Of a DNA stretch of 40,115 bases, positions 32,344 to 39,465 are shown one piece after another. The translations under genes and the position numbers were made by a program. Source of the DNA: Clostridia bacterium (GTDB taxonomy: Bacteria; Bacillota; Clostridia; Oscillospirales; CAG-272); the NCBI GenBank assembly GCA_017482495.1, contig JAFUMU010000058.1, forward strand, positions 1 through 40,115, given 5' to 3'. Position 1 is the first letter of the stretch. Each line of letters starts with the position of its first letter. The notes below the pieces were generated by a model. The model saw only the letters and a list, made by a program, of their open reading frames with translations, ran no database searches and was not told where the DNA came from.

Positions 32344-32489
32344 TCAAACAGTATAAATTTCTCCAAAATACAGATAATAACATCACAATTTGTTAATCAA
32401 GGAGATTTGTATATATGAAAGCAACAGGAATTGTTAGAAGAATAGGGGCTCGTGTTATAATAACACAAAAGTGTGATAAAGCCTTATAA
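32334..32489 (+). pseudogene. Remnant of the spoVT promoter and first codons
   Basis: Positions 32334-32446 are a near copy of 33832-33941, the upstream region and first ten codons of the intact spoVT gene. Shared parts are CAGTATAAAT, TACAGATAATAA, the ribosome site and the start MKATGIVRRI. After that point the copy diverges and stops at 32487-32489, giving 24 residues. The tail contains GTGTTAT-A-ATAACAC, a small perfect inverted repeat (32452-32466). This is probably a broken duplicate, though it could still be transcribed. It is the main content of the gap 32276-32595. Confidence 0.7.
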
Positions 32490-32562
32490 ATACTGAGTTT
32501 TCGGGCGATTTTTTAAGAAAAGTTTTTGACGAAAAATGGCACATTATGACCTATACATAGCA

Positions 32563-32589
32563 AAAGCGGAGTGGAATTCACTCCGCTTT
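32563..32589 (-). terminator. Intrinsic terminator of the XRE-type gene
   Basis: AAAGCGGAGTG and CACTCCGCTTT form a perfect 11-bp stem with a 5-nt loop. TTTTG follows on the minus strand. It lies 6 bp after the XRE gene's stop codon. Confidence 0.82.
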
Positions 32590-32595
32590 CTGATA

Positions 32596-33705
32596 TTATC
32601 TCGCGTATTCTTTCAGCGCTTTTTCGATCGCTATGAAACGCTCATTGTTGCGAATACCGTCGTATCTATCCTGCTGCAGACGGTCAAGCATGACCCAGCT
32701 CTGGGAATGCTCCTTCAGCTCTTTAAAATCCTTGCCGGGCTCGGGATATACTATTCTATCTACAAAAATTGAGGTATAATTCTTACCATGATCGCAGAGA
32801 TAAGATCTATCATATGCAATTGTATGCTCGCAGCTTTTTTCAAGAGCTGTGAGAGTCTCCTCGGTCTTGCCTTGTGCGATAAGATACGTCGCCATTATCC
32901 TGTAATTTGTGCCAACGCGGCAATGATAGAACATCATATCTTCTCCGTAAATAAGAGAATATATCTTGTTTGCTGTCTTGAGCATTTTGATCTTCTTATC
33001 CCACGTGGACGGGTCGTTTGGCAACTCGTTATCAAGAACAAGACCTCTTATAGCCATGCCCAAATAGTCTGTCAGCTTGTCAATGACATCCTGATCGTAG
33101 AGTTCACCGTTCCCATCTCCAATACCGTAACATGCCATTGATAATTCACGGCAATATTTCATAGGCGTCAGACGTTCTAAAATTTTAAGAGCCTTATCAG
33201 TCTGATCTCTTTCGGCATAAATCCATATCAGCATATTGATTGCATCGTGATAAATATCAGCGTCCTTACAGTTTTCAATGACGTAAAGAGAAAGGCTTTC
33301 CGCTTCATCCAATAATACTTTTTCATTGGTTTCAATGTATTTATTAGAAAGGCATACGCTGAGTTGCTCTCGTATTTCACAGTCTGAAGGATATTTTGCA
33401 AAAGCTGTTCTTACAAATTCTATTCGCTCATCAATTTCACCAAACTCCGCAAGCCTGTACATTTCCTTTTTCAAGTCGGCAAGGGTATTTTCGCGCTCGG
33501 ATATTTTGTATCCGAGAAGCTCGTCCGTACTGACGGAAAAGAAATCCGCAATAGCAGGAAGCAACTCAATATCCGGATAACCGCCCTCTGCCTCCCAACG
33601 GGAAATTGCTTGCGGTGTAACACCGACAGCGGTTGCAAGAGTATCTTGAGTAATACTGTTTTCTATGCGTAGTTTTTTTATGATAGCACCAATTTTTATA
33701 GTCAT
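32596..33705 (-). CDS. XRE-family regulator with long helical-repeat C-terminus
   Basis: This 369-residue protein has an N-terminal helix-turn-helix at about 6-62 (ITQDTLATAVGVTPQAISRWE, then STDELLGY). A long helical region follows, resembling TPR or Sel1-type repeats (DADIYHDAINMLIWIYAERDQTDKALKIL). Such proteins sense a signal or partner with the repeat part and bind DNA with the front. TTGTAAGCTTACAA at 33729-33742, just after its own promoter, is a likely operator. GGAGGAGC precedes the start. A plus-strand relative of the same layout is at 36376-37587. Direct copies of the spoVT 5' region flank this gene, so it may have been inserted or captured in a duplication. The targets are unknown. 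Confidence 0.88.
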   Translation of the reverse strand: MTIKIGAIIKKLRIENSITQDTLATAVGVTPQAISRWEAEGGYPDIELLPAIADFFSVSTDELLGYKISERENTLADLKKEMYRLAEFGEIDERIEFVRTAFAKYPSDCEIREQLSVCLSNKYIETNEKVLLDEAESLSLYVIENCKDADIYHDAINMLIWIYAERDQTDKALKILERLTPMKYCRELSMACYGIGDGNGELYDQDVIDKLTDYLGMAIRGLVLDNELPNDPSTWDKKIKMLKTANKIYSLIYGEDMMFYHCRVGTNYRIMATYLIAQGKTEETLTALEKSCEHTIAYDRSYLCDHGKNYTSIFVDRIVYPEPGKDFKELKEHSQSWVMLDRLQQDRYDGIRNNERFIAIEKALKEYAR

Positions 33706-33728
33706 TATAGCTCCTCCAAAATTTGTTT

Positions 33729-33774
33729 TTGTAAGCTTACAATTTCATTATATGGATTTCTGTGTTTATTTCAA
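33729..33774 (-). promoter_or_regulatory. XRE gene promoter with palindromic operator
   Basis: On the minus strand there is -35 TTGAAA (33774-33769), a 16-nt spacer and -10 TATAAT (33752-33747). The perfect palindrome TTGTAAGCTTACAA (33729-33742) lies at the expected transcription start. Binding there by the XRE protein would repress its own gene. Confidence 0.6.
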
Positions 33775-33910
33775 TTATCAATTAGTTGTTTATTATATCA
33801 AGCAATAGTTAATAAACTAAGAGCAGTCTAAAAAGTAAAGTCAAGCAGTATAAATCTCCTTAAATTACAGATAATAATAGCACGATTTGAAATTAAAGGA
33901 GAATTAATAT

Positions 33911-34450
33911 ATGAAGGCAACAGGAATTGTTAGAAGAATAGATGATCTGGGAAGAGTTGTTATTCCCAAGGAAATAAGAAGAACCATGAGAATCAGGGAA
34001 GGCGATCCCCTTGAGATATACACAGACCGTGACGGAGAGGTTATTTTCAAGAAGTATTCGCCCATAGGGGAATGGTCGCAGATAGCAACTCAGTATGCAG
34101 AGACCCTTTACAAGACCTGCGGTCTGTCGGTTATCATTTGCGACAGAGATGCAGTTATCGCCGCTGCAGGAGTTTCCAAACGTGAATACAGTGATCGACG
34201 TCTTACTCCCGAATTTGAAGAGATCATGGACACACGCGCACTGTACACTGCAAAAGACGATGAGCGAATGACGGTTATTGAAGGTGGAACTCATTATGTT
34301 TCCTGCGCTATGCCCATCATCAGCGACGGCGATATTATCGGCTGCGTTGCTTCTCTTGCATCAGAGGACTCTTCCTCTACCGGAGAAGTCCCCGAATCAA
34401 AGCTTATTCAGACTGCCGCATCCTTCCTCGGAAAGCAGACCGAGGCATAA
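33911..34450 (+). CDS. spoVT: SpoVT: AbrB-type sporulation transcription regulator
   Basis: This 179-residue protein has an N-terminal AbrB/MazE-type swapped-hairpin DNA-binding domain (MKATGIVRRIDDLGRVVIPK, then RIREGDPLEIYTDRDGEV) and a C-terminal GAF-like domain of about 110 residues. That arrangement matches SpoVT of Bacillus, which tunes forespore gene expression late in sporulation. AAAGGAG lies upstream of the start. The length agrees with the family. A broken copy of its 5' region is 1.5 kb upstream. It converges with the sigma factor gene on a shared terminator. It supports a spore-forming organism or descent from one. Confidence 0.9.
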   Translation: MKATGIVRRIDDLGRVVIPKEIRRTMRIREGDPLEIYTDRDGEVIFKKYSPIGEWSQIATQYAETLYKTCGLSVIICDRDAVIAAAGVSKREYSDRRLTPEFEEIMDTRALYTAKDDERMTVIEGGTHYVSCAMPIISDGDIIGCVASLASEDSSSTGEVPESKLIQTAASFLGKQTEA

Positions 34451-34455
34451 AACAA

Positions 34456-34484
34456 ATGGACTCGCCGTTAATAGACGAGTCCAT
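34456..34484. terminator. Bidirectional terminator between spoVT and the sigma factor gene
   Basis: ATGGACTCG and CGAGTCCAT form a 9-bp stem with an 11-nt loop. TTTT-rich sequence lies on both sides. It serves the two convergent genes. Confidence 0.75.
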
Positions 34485-34492
34485 TCTATATT

Positions 34493-36157
34493 TTAACAGA
34501 TAACTACCGTTGTCAAAGCGTTTTTCTGCTCCTCTGTAGGAGGCTTAAGCTTACCGTTTGCCACTAATTCGTGGAGACAATGAAGAATAAACCATCCGTC
34601 GGAAGAAAAGCATACATACTGCATCAAAAATTCCTGCATTTTACGCACGTGCTTCGGTGTAGAATCAAGAACTGTCTTTATATACTCCTTCTTCAGCGCT
34701 TCAAATTCCTCGTAGTGTTTCTCTTTTATTCTGTCACCTATCTCAAGAAGCTGACGAACCTTGTCTTCTCCGTGAAGAAATACGCAGTTATCACATATCC
34801 AAAGTCCGTTTTCGTTTTCAAAGGGTTTGATATAACCCTTTTCCGCAAGAAACGCAAGGTCATCCTTAGAAATAGAAAGTTGACCGTCCCTCTCTCTGAC
34901 ATCAAGAAGAGAAAGTGTTCTGCCGATCTCCTGAACATATTTATCGCCCAGTCTTTCCGTCGACCAAGGACAATCCACCTGCCAGATCTTTACTCCGCCG
35001 TTACCGTACCAGCATGGACCGTACCAAAGATCCTTGTGGTACTTAGGCGGCTTAACGTCATGGTGCACTACAGTTGCTATACATAGATTCTGTCCTCCGT
35101 CAGGGCGTATGGTTGCTGCCTCCTCAAAGGTCACGGTCTCTTTAAATAGCGCCTCTCCGCTCATGGCGGTTATATAGGGGATCAGTGCCCAAAGTATAAA
35201 ATTTTTGTCACGCTTGAAAACAGGAAATCCGTTCACTACGTCATCTATCTCAATATGTGAGACGGCTGTCTCGTCGTCAAGGAGAGGAGATTTTACCAGT
35301 TCATCATATAATTCATTGGCAAATATACCTGCTATCTTATCATAAAGCTCGTCCTGCATTTCATAGAGCTCTGTAGTAGGCTCGTCTATAATAATATTGC
35401 TGAGATACTTCTCTCCCCGTTTGGTAAGGAAGCCGTATTCCCAAAGAAATTCCGCTTCGCTCTCCACGTAAACGGGAGAGACCGCAAGAATATCCGCTAT
35501 TTCGTTTACCGTAAGCGCCTCCTCGCGAACCGCGTAAGCTATGTTCTGGGACAATGCGCTTTTGAAAAAGTTGCTGTTAGAGCCCTTAGTTCCGATAGAG
35601 CCGCTTGTGCCGCATACATCAAATTTAATGGGATTGAATTTCAGTTCGTTACGTCTCATAGTATCCATACCTTTCTTAAGCTCCTTCTTCGCCTCAAACA
35701 AATGCCACTTCACCGTTCCCAGCGGGATGTCCAGCTCAGCCGAAATGTCCGATTGCTTTTTACCCTCGTAGTAATAAGCAACAACAATGCGTCTCTGCTG
35801 CTTTGAGAGATACGCTATCTCACGGTGCAGTTTTTCACAAGTCTCGCTATATATCATACCTGAAGAAGGATCGTCTCCGTCGTCAGGTATGATCTCCGCC
35901 AACTCGTCTACGGAAACACCGATGAACTGTCGTGCATTGGTACGATAGTAATTGGCAAGGGTGTTGTGGGCGATGGTCCATATAAATTTACCGACGTTCT
36001 CAATATCGTCGCGGATGCAAAGTGCACGGTAGGCGCGCAAAACTATTTCCTGAGAGAGATCCTCTGCATCCTGATCATTTCGGCAACGCTTCAGAGCAAA
36101 GCCGAAAATGGGCTTCAGATATTCGCTGAGAATGCTCTCTGCCTGTTTTTCATTCAT
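34493..36157 (-). CDS. ECF-type sigma factor with a ~385-residue C-terminal extension
   Basis: This 554-residue protein begins with a normal ECF sigma factor. Region 2 is around 5-75 (GFALKRCRNDQDAEDLSQEIVLRAYR, IWTIAHNTLANYYR) and region 4 around 110-165 (LSKQQRRIVVAYYYEGKKQSDISAELDIPLGTVKWHLFEAKKEL). The remaining ~385 residues are extra. They start with a winged-helix-like segment (LTVNEIADILAVSPVYVESE) and continue as an unrecognised mixed domain with HHDVKPPKYHKDLWYGPCW. ECF factors are normally about 160-200 residues, so the extension may be a built-in sensor in place of an anti-sigma factor. The start at 36157 was chosen over one 16 codons upstream because GAAAGGAGC lies before it. It has its own promoter. 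Confidence 0.88.
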   Translation of the reverse strand: MNEKQAESILSEYLKPIFGFALKRCRNDQDAEDLSQEIVLRAYRALCIRDDIENVGKFIWTIAHNTLANYYRTNARQFIGVSVDELAEIIPDDGDDPSSGMIYSETCEKLHREIAYLSKQQRRIVVAYYYEGKKQSDISAELDIPLGTVKWHLFEAKKELKKGMDTMRRNELKFNPIKFDVCGTSGSIGTKGSNSNFFKSALSQNIAYAVREEALTVNEIADILAVSPVYVESEAEFLWEYGFLTKRGEKYLSNIIIDEPTTELYEMQDELYDKIAGIFANELYDELVKSPLLDDETAVSHIEIDDVVNGFPVFKRDKNFILWALIPYITAMSGEALFKETVTFEEAATIRPDGGQNLCIATVVHHDVKPPKYHKDLWYGPCWYGNGGVKIWQVDCPWSTERLGDKYVQEIGRTLSLLDVRERDGQLSISKDDLAFLAEKGYIKPFENENGLWICDNCVFLHGEDKVRQLLEIGDRIKEKHYEEFEALKKEYIKTVLDSTPKHVRKMQEFLMQYVCFSSDGWFILHCLHELVANGKLKPPTEEQKNALTTVVIC

Positions 36158-36233
36158 ATCAGAAGCTCCTTTCTGAAAGCTTTCACCCTTTAAGACACCG
36201 TTCACATGGAAAGGTTGGTACTATTTCAAAAAA

Positions 36234-36262
36234 ATTATAACATATTTTATTCTTTGTTTCAA
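36234..36262 (-). promoter_or_regulatory. Promoter of the sigma factor gene
   Basis: On the minus strand there is -35 TTGAAA (36262-36257), a 17-nt spacer and -10 TATAAT (36239-36234), about 77 bp before the chosen start. It looks like a normal sigma-A promoter rather than an ECF site. Confidence 0.7.
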
Positions 36263-36316
36263 CAACGGCACCCCGCATTTAACACAGGTGTTTAATTAAT
36301 AAATCACATAACGATA

Positions 36317-36345
36317 TTGTATGAATTATTATATCATGTTATCAT
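36317..36345 (+). promoter_or_regulatory. Possible promoter of the second XRE gene
   Basis: There is -35 TTGTAT (36317-36322), a 17-nt spacer and -10 TATCAT (36340-36345), 30 bp before the start codon. Both boxes are partial matches. It is divergent from the sigma factor promoter. Confidence 0.4.
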
Positions 36346-36375
36346 ATAGACAGATAAAGCAAAGGAGCTGTAAAT

Positions 36376-37587
36376 ATGATAAGCTTTGGCGAAAGACTTA
36401 AAAATCTGAGAAAAACAAGAAATATGGGACAAATGGAGCTGGCTGAGCAAGTCGGTGTTTCTGTTCAATCTGTTTCAAGATGGGAAACGGGCACATGTAT
36501 GCCCGACATATTTCAGATAGTCCCCCTTGCAAAAGTGCTCGGTACATCTGCCGATTATCTTCTCGGAATGGACTCGTCTGAAACTGACGAGCTTGAAGCG
36601 GCATACGAAAAAGTGGCAAAGCTTTCAAATATAAGAAACATTTCCGATCGCACCGAAGGACTTCAAAACCACCAGGTGAACAAAAAGTGCTATGATATTT
36701 TGGCTCCTCTTGCAGCACGCTATCCTATGAACTACTCGCTTATACTGAAATGCTGTATGTACGGCTGCTATCACCTCACAGATGTGGTAAAACACAAGCT
36801 TTTCCCTTACTCCGAGAAAGAGATCAACGCGCTATACACAGACCTTGAGAGAATACTTACAACTGTTGTAGCATATGAAAAAAACCTCGGTCTTAAGGGC
36901 GAGGCAAAAGAATGGCTGGTATCCATCCACTGCACTATGGGATATTACGGCAAAGCAGAAGTTGAGGCAGAAGATATCGGCTATGACAAAAGATATGTTT
37001 CGCTCTGTGCTATTGCCGCAGCCAAAGAAAATTGGGATGACTTAGTATTATACTCAAAAAAGCGCATCAGGACAGATGCACGTATTTATTGGCTTTCTCT
37101 GGCCGATCTTGCCTTTTCCTATTCTGTTCAAGGCGAGCCCATGCGTCAAAAGGCGATCGAAGTTTGGAAAACAACCATAAGCATACTGAAAACAGAACGC
37201 GATCTCCTTGGAATCGGAACTGCATCAGATTTTTTATCAAGTGCATACCACCATCTTGCAAAAGAATATCTTCGTGACGGAGACATAGATATGTGTCTCT
37301 CTCAGATAGAACAGCTTACCGAGATATGCGTTCAGTATTATCACTGGATAAATGATAACACAGATGACGACGGCAAGATAATAGAACACTTATACAACGA
37401 CACCTTTCTCTATGAAGGAGCACTTACAAACGTTTTCTCTAAGGAGGAAACACTTCTGCGTTCAAAAAACGCGCTCAGATGGTGCGTTGTGTCCTGTCTG
37501 GATGATTACGATGACAAAGATAACAATCCTATCGTTACAAGTGACAGATACAAAAAATGTCTTGAGCTTATAGACGCGCTTCAATAA
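36376..37587 (+). CDS. XRE-family regulator with helical-repeat C-terminus (second relative)
   Basis: This 403-residue protein has an N-terminal helix-turn-helix at about 5-65 (MGQMELAEQVGVSVQSVSRWE, STADYLLGM-like TSADYLLGM). About 330 residues of helical, TPR-like sequence follow (RQKAIEVWKTTISILK, YHHLAKEYLRDGDIDMCLSQIEQL). The layout is the same as in the protein at 32596-33705, so they are probably paralogues with different signals. AAAGGAGCTG precedes the ATG. It is divergent from the ECF sigma gene, with 218 bp between them, and may regulate it. The targets are unknown. Confidence 0.86.
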   Translation: MISFGERLKNLRKTRNMGQMELAEQVGVSVQSVSRWETGTCMPDIFQIVPLAKVLGTSADYLLGMDSSETDELEAAYEKVAKLSNIRNISDRTEGLQNHQVNKKCYDILAPLAARYPMNYSLILKCCMYGCYHLTDVVKHKLFPYSEKEINALYTDLERILTTVVAYEKNLGLKGEAKEWLVSIHCTMGYYGKAEVEAEDIGYDKRYVSLCAIAAAKENWDDLVLYSKKRIRTDARIYWLSLADLAFSYSVQGEPMRQKAIEVWKTTISILKTERDLLGIGTASDFLSSAYHHLAKEYLRDGDIDMCLSQIEQLTEICVQYYHWINDNTDDDGKIIEHLYNDTFLYEGALTNVFSKEETLLRSKNALRWCVVSCLDDYDDKDNNPIVTSDRYKKCLELIDALQ

Positions 37588-37600
37588 CCGTAATACAAAA

Positions 37601-37635
37601 TATCCCGACATCGCACAAAATGCGGTGTCGGGATA
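37601..37635. terminator. Bidirectional intrinsic terminator
   Basis: TATCCCGACATCGCA and TGCGGTGTCGGGATA form a 15-bp stem with one G-T pair and a 5-nt loop. It lies between the convergent XRE and CarD-type genes. A-rich sequence is on the left and A/T-rich on the right. Confidence 0.8.
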
Positions 37636-37640
37636 AATAT

Positions 37641-38156
37641 TTATATATGTTCTCCGATTTTGGACGCGATGTAATCCGCAACACTGTCTTCGGGAATTTC
37701 AAGTGCAAAAGCAAACTCTTCTTTCACCAATTTTTCCGCAGATTCAAGCAATCCGCTGTCAGCAGAAGTGAGCTTTTTTCCTGCCTGCATAAGCGTGCAC
37801 TTTTTTTCGTAAATACACCGTATAAGGCTCAGAAGTCCCTGTGCATCCCCGGCAGCTATTATACTTTTATACAAAGAATGTCTCTGATTTTTGTCGTCTA
37901 TCCACTTTGTTTCCGAGCCGGCTGCACCTTCAAGTATTTCATCGATTTCTTCTTTTTTAAGAACATATCTCATTTTTGAAATAAGCTCTTCTTTATGATC
38001 GGGAACAAAGAGAGTATTATTCTTTGAAGCGATAGGTCTGAGAATATAGTATGTATGTTCCCGCGTTTCCATAGGGAAAGTCATGGTTTCAACATCGTCT
38101 ATCCTGCAAATACCGTTCGTCCCGTAAACCACGAAATCGCCTTTGCTGTACTTCAT
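37641..38156 (-). CDS. CarD-family transcription regulator
   Basis: This 171-residue protein has the N-terminal CarD/TRCF RNA-polymerase-binding Tudor-like domain: FVVYGTNGICRIDDVE, YYILRPIASKNNTLFVP. The C-terminal helical domain contains LLSLIRCIYEKK. CarD-type proteins bind RNA polymerase beta and stabilise open promoters. The start at 38156 was chosen because AGAGAGGTG lies upstream; longer reading in the same frame runs into the leader hairpin. A promoter at 38235-38263 and a terminator-like hairpin in the leader precede it, suggesting attenuation. Size is normal for the Firmicute family. Confidence 0.85.
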   Translation of the reverse strand: MKYSKGDFVVYGTNGICRIDDVETMTFPMETREHTYYILRPIASKNNTLFVPDHKEELISKMRYVLKKEEIDEILEGAAGSETKWIDDKNQRHSLYKSIIAAGDAQGLLSLIRCIYEKKCTLMQAGKKLTSADSGLLESAEKLVKEEFAFALEIPEDSVADYIASKIGEHI

Positions 38157-38181
38157 TATACACCTCTCTGATATAGAAAAA

Positions 38182-38225
38182 AGCGTGCGCCTGACAACCG
38201 GTTTTACGCCGCCAGGCAACACGCT
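38182..38225 (-). promoter_or_regulatory. Terminator-like hairpin in the carD-type leader (possible attenuator)
   Basis: On the minus strand AGCGTG-x2-GCCTG pairs with CAGGC-x1-CACGCT, giving an 11-bp interrupted stem with an apical loop of about 20 nt. TTTTTT follows. It lies between the promoter and the start codon, not after a gene, so it can stop transcription before the coding region. Confidence 0.6.
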
Positions 38226-38234
38226 GTTTATCAT

Positions 38235-38263
38235 ATTATAGCACATTTTCAGCTATATTTCAA
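38235..38263 (-). promoter_or_regulatory. Promoter of the CarD-type gene
   Basis: On the minus strand there is -35 TTGAAA (38263-38258), a 17-nt spacer and -10 TATAAT (38240-38235). The transcript would begin about 70 nt before the start codon and include the hairpin at 38182-38225. Confidence 0.7.
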
Positions 38264-38283
38264 AGGGCATTTTTAACAAATCT

Positions 38284-39414
38284 TTACTGATTTCTTTTTG
38301 CAACTGTTACTACATAACCATCTACATTGTTTCCGGATATCTCATATTCGCAGAAATTAGGAACTGTTATAACGGTTTTCTCTCCTGCACAGGGCACATA
38401 ATATATCATATATTCAGCATCAAAGTCAATGTCATACTCTACTTTGCTTACTGTTCCCTTATTATATGTTAGCACATATGTATCCTTTGTAAATGATTTG
38501 ATATAGTCTGTATATTCCTCAAGGCAGAAATTCATACTCTTCATTATGATGGAGTGAGGCTTACCGACATATCTGTAATGCCAGCTCTCACCGTTTATCT
38601 TGGTTATATCCTTTTTTGCTGCATCGTATCTGAGTACGAATCCATACTCCTCGCAGTTATCCATGAACCATTGACACTTTTCATTATATATTAGAGGTGA
38701 CGTTCCTCCGGAGTCTGTTATGGAGTTCAGGTCAAGCGCCAGTCCTGTATGGTGCTCACTGTATCCCGGATTTGCAACATATGTCTTTGCATATTCCTCA
38801 CCGTTTGTGTCTTTATAATAGGCATATGTATCTACCTGCTCCTGATAGCTTCTGTATGAGCTGTTTATCTGAAGACATCTGTATCCGGTGGCAGCGTACA
38901 TATCGCCGGTCATACGGTTAAATATTTCAACTATACTTTTTCTAAGCTTCATATTTGCATTGCGGACATAGTAGTTTTCGTTCATATACTCACTAATAGT
39001 AACTATCTCATTTACCTCAGCTTCTGCAAATGCGTATGGATATGCATAGTTTACAAGAATGAGATTACCCATGTGCATCTGTTCCTCAGTAACATTTATC
39101 TGCAATTCCGCAGGAGGCTCTGTTTCAGAAGGCTCGGTTACAATGCCGCTTTCATTAAGAAGACTCTGTTCTTCTATGTACTTGCCCGCCTCGGATATGG
39201 GCTCTCTGTCCCCCAAAAGTATCACACCGGCACATACTCCCACTACTATGGCAAATACCACTGTGATTATAACTATGCCTGCGTTGAAATCGCGCTTACG
39301 TCTTCTGTGCTGACGTGTAACAGGACGTCTGAATTTATCGTGTCCTGCTTCCTCGGGAGTATATGTTCTCTTGACTCCCGGCTCAAAGTCAAAATTTCTG
39401 TTATTATTATTCAT
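38284..39414 (-). CDS. D-alanyl-D-alanine carboxypeptidase, VanY / M15B family, membrane-anchored
   Basis: This 376-residue protein has a basic cytosolic N-terminus, one membrane helix around 48-72 (GIVIITVVFAIVVGVCAGVIL) and an extracellular peptidase. Zinc-site motifs are SEHHTGLALDLN (S-x-H-x2-G-x-A-x-D) near 215-226 and ESWHYRYVG near 275. It trims the terminal D-Ala of cell-wall peptides. The start is uncertain. The ATG at 39414 has no good ribosome site, and a TTG at 39465 would begin inside the terminator-like stem just after pnp. I prefer 39414. It is probably co-transcribed with pnp by read-through. Confidence 0.85.
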   Translation of the reverse strand: MNNNNRNFDFEPGVKRTYTPEEAGHDKFRRPVTRQHRRRKRDFNAGIVIITVVFAIVVGVCAGVILLGDREPISEAGKYIEEQSLLNESGIVTEPSETEPPAELQINVTEEQMHMGNLILVNYAYPYAFAEAEVNEIVTISEYMNENYYVRNANMKLRKSIVEIFNRMTGDMYAATGYRCLQINSSYRSYQEQVDTYAYYKDTNGEEYAKTYVANPGYSEHHTGLALDLNSITDSGGTSPLIYNEKCQWFMDNCEEYGFVLRYDAAKKDITKINGESWHYRYVGKPHSIIMKSMNFCLEEYTDYIKSFTKDTYVLTYNKGTVSKVEYDIDFDAEYMIYYVPCAGEKTVITVPNFCEYEISGNNVDGYVVTVAKRNQ

Positions 39415-39425
39415 ATCAAATATAC

Positions 39426-39456
39426 AAGGAGCCGCATCATATTGATGCAGCTCCTT
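39426..39456 (-). terminator. Hairpin terminator (possibly leaky) after pnp
   Basis: AAGGAGCTGCATCA and TGATGCGGCTCCTT form a 14-bp stem with one G-U pair and a 3-nt loop. It lies 10 bp after the pnp stop. The following GTATATTTG is only moderately T-rich, so read-through into the carboxypeptidase gene is likely. Confidence 0.65.
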
Positions 39457-39465
39457 TTCTTTCAA

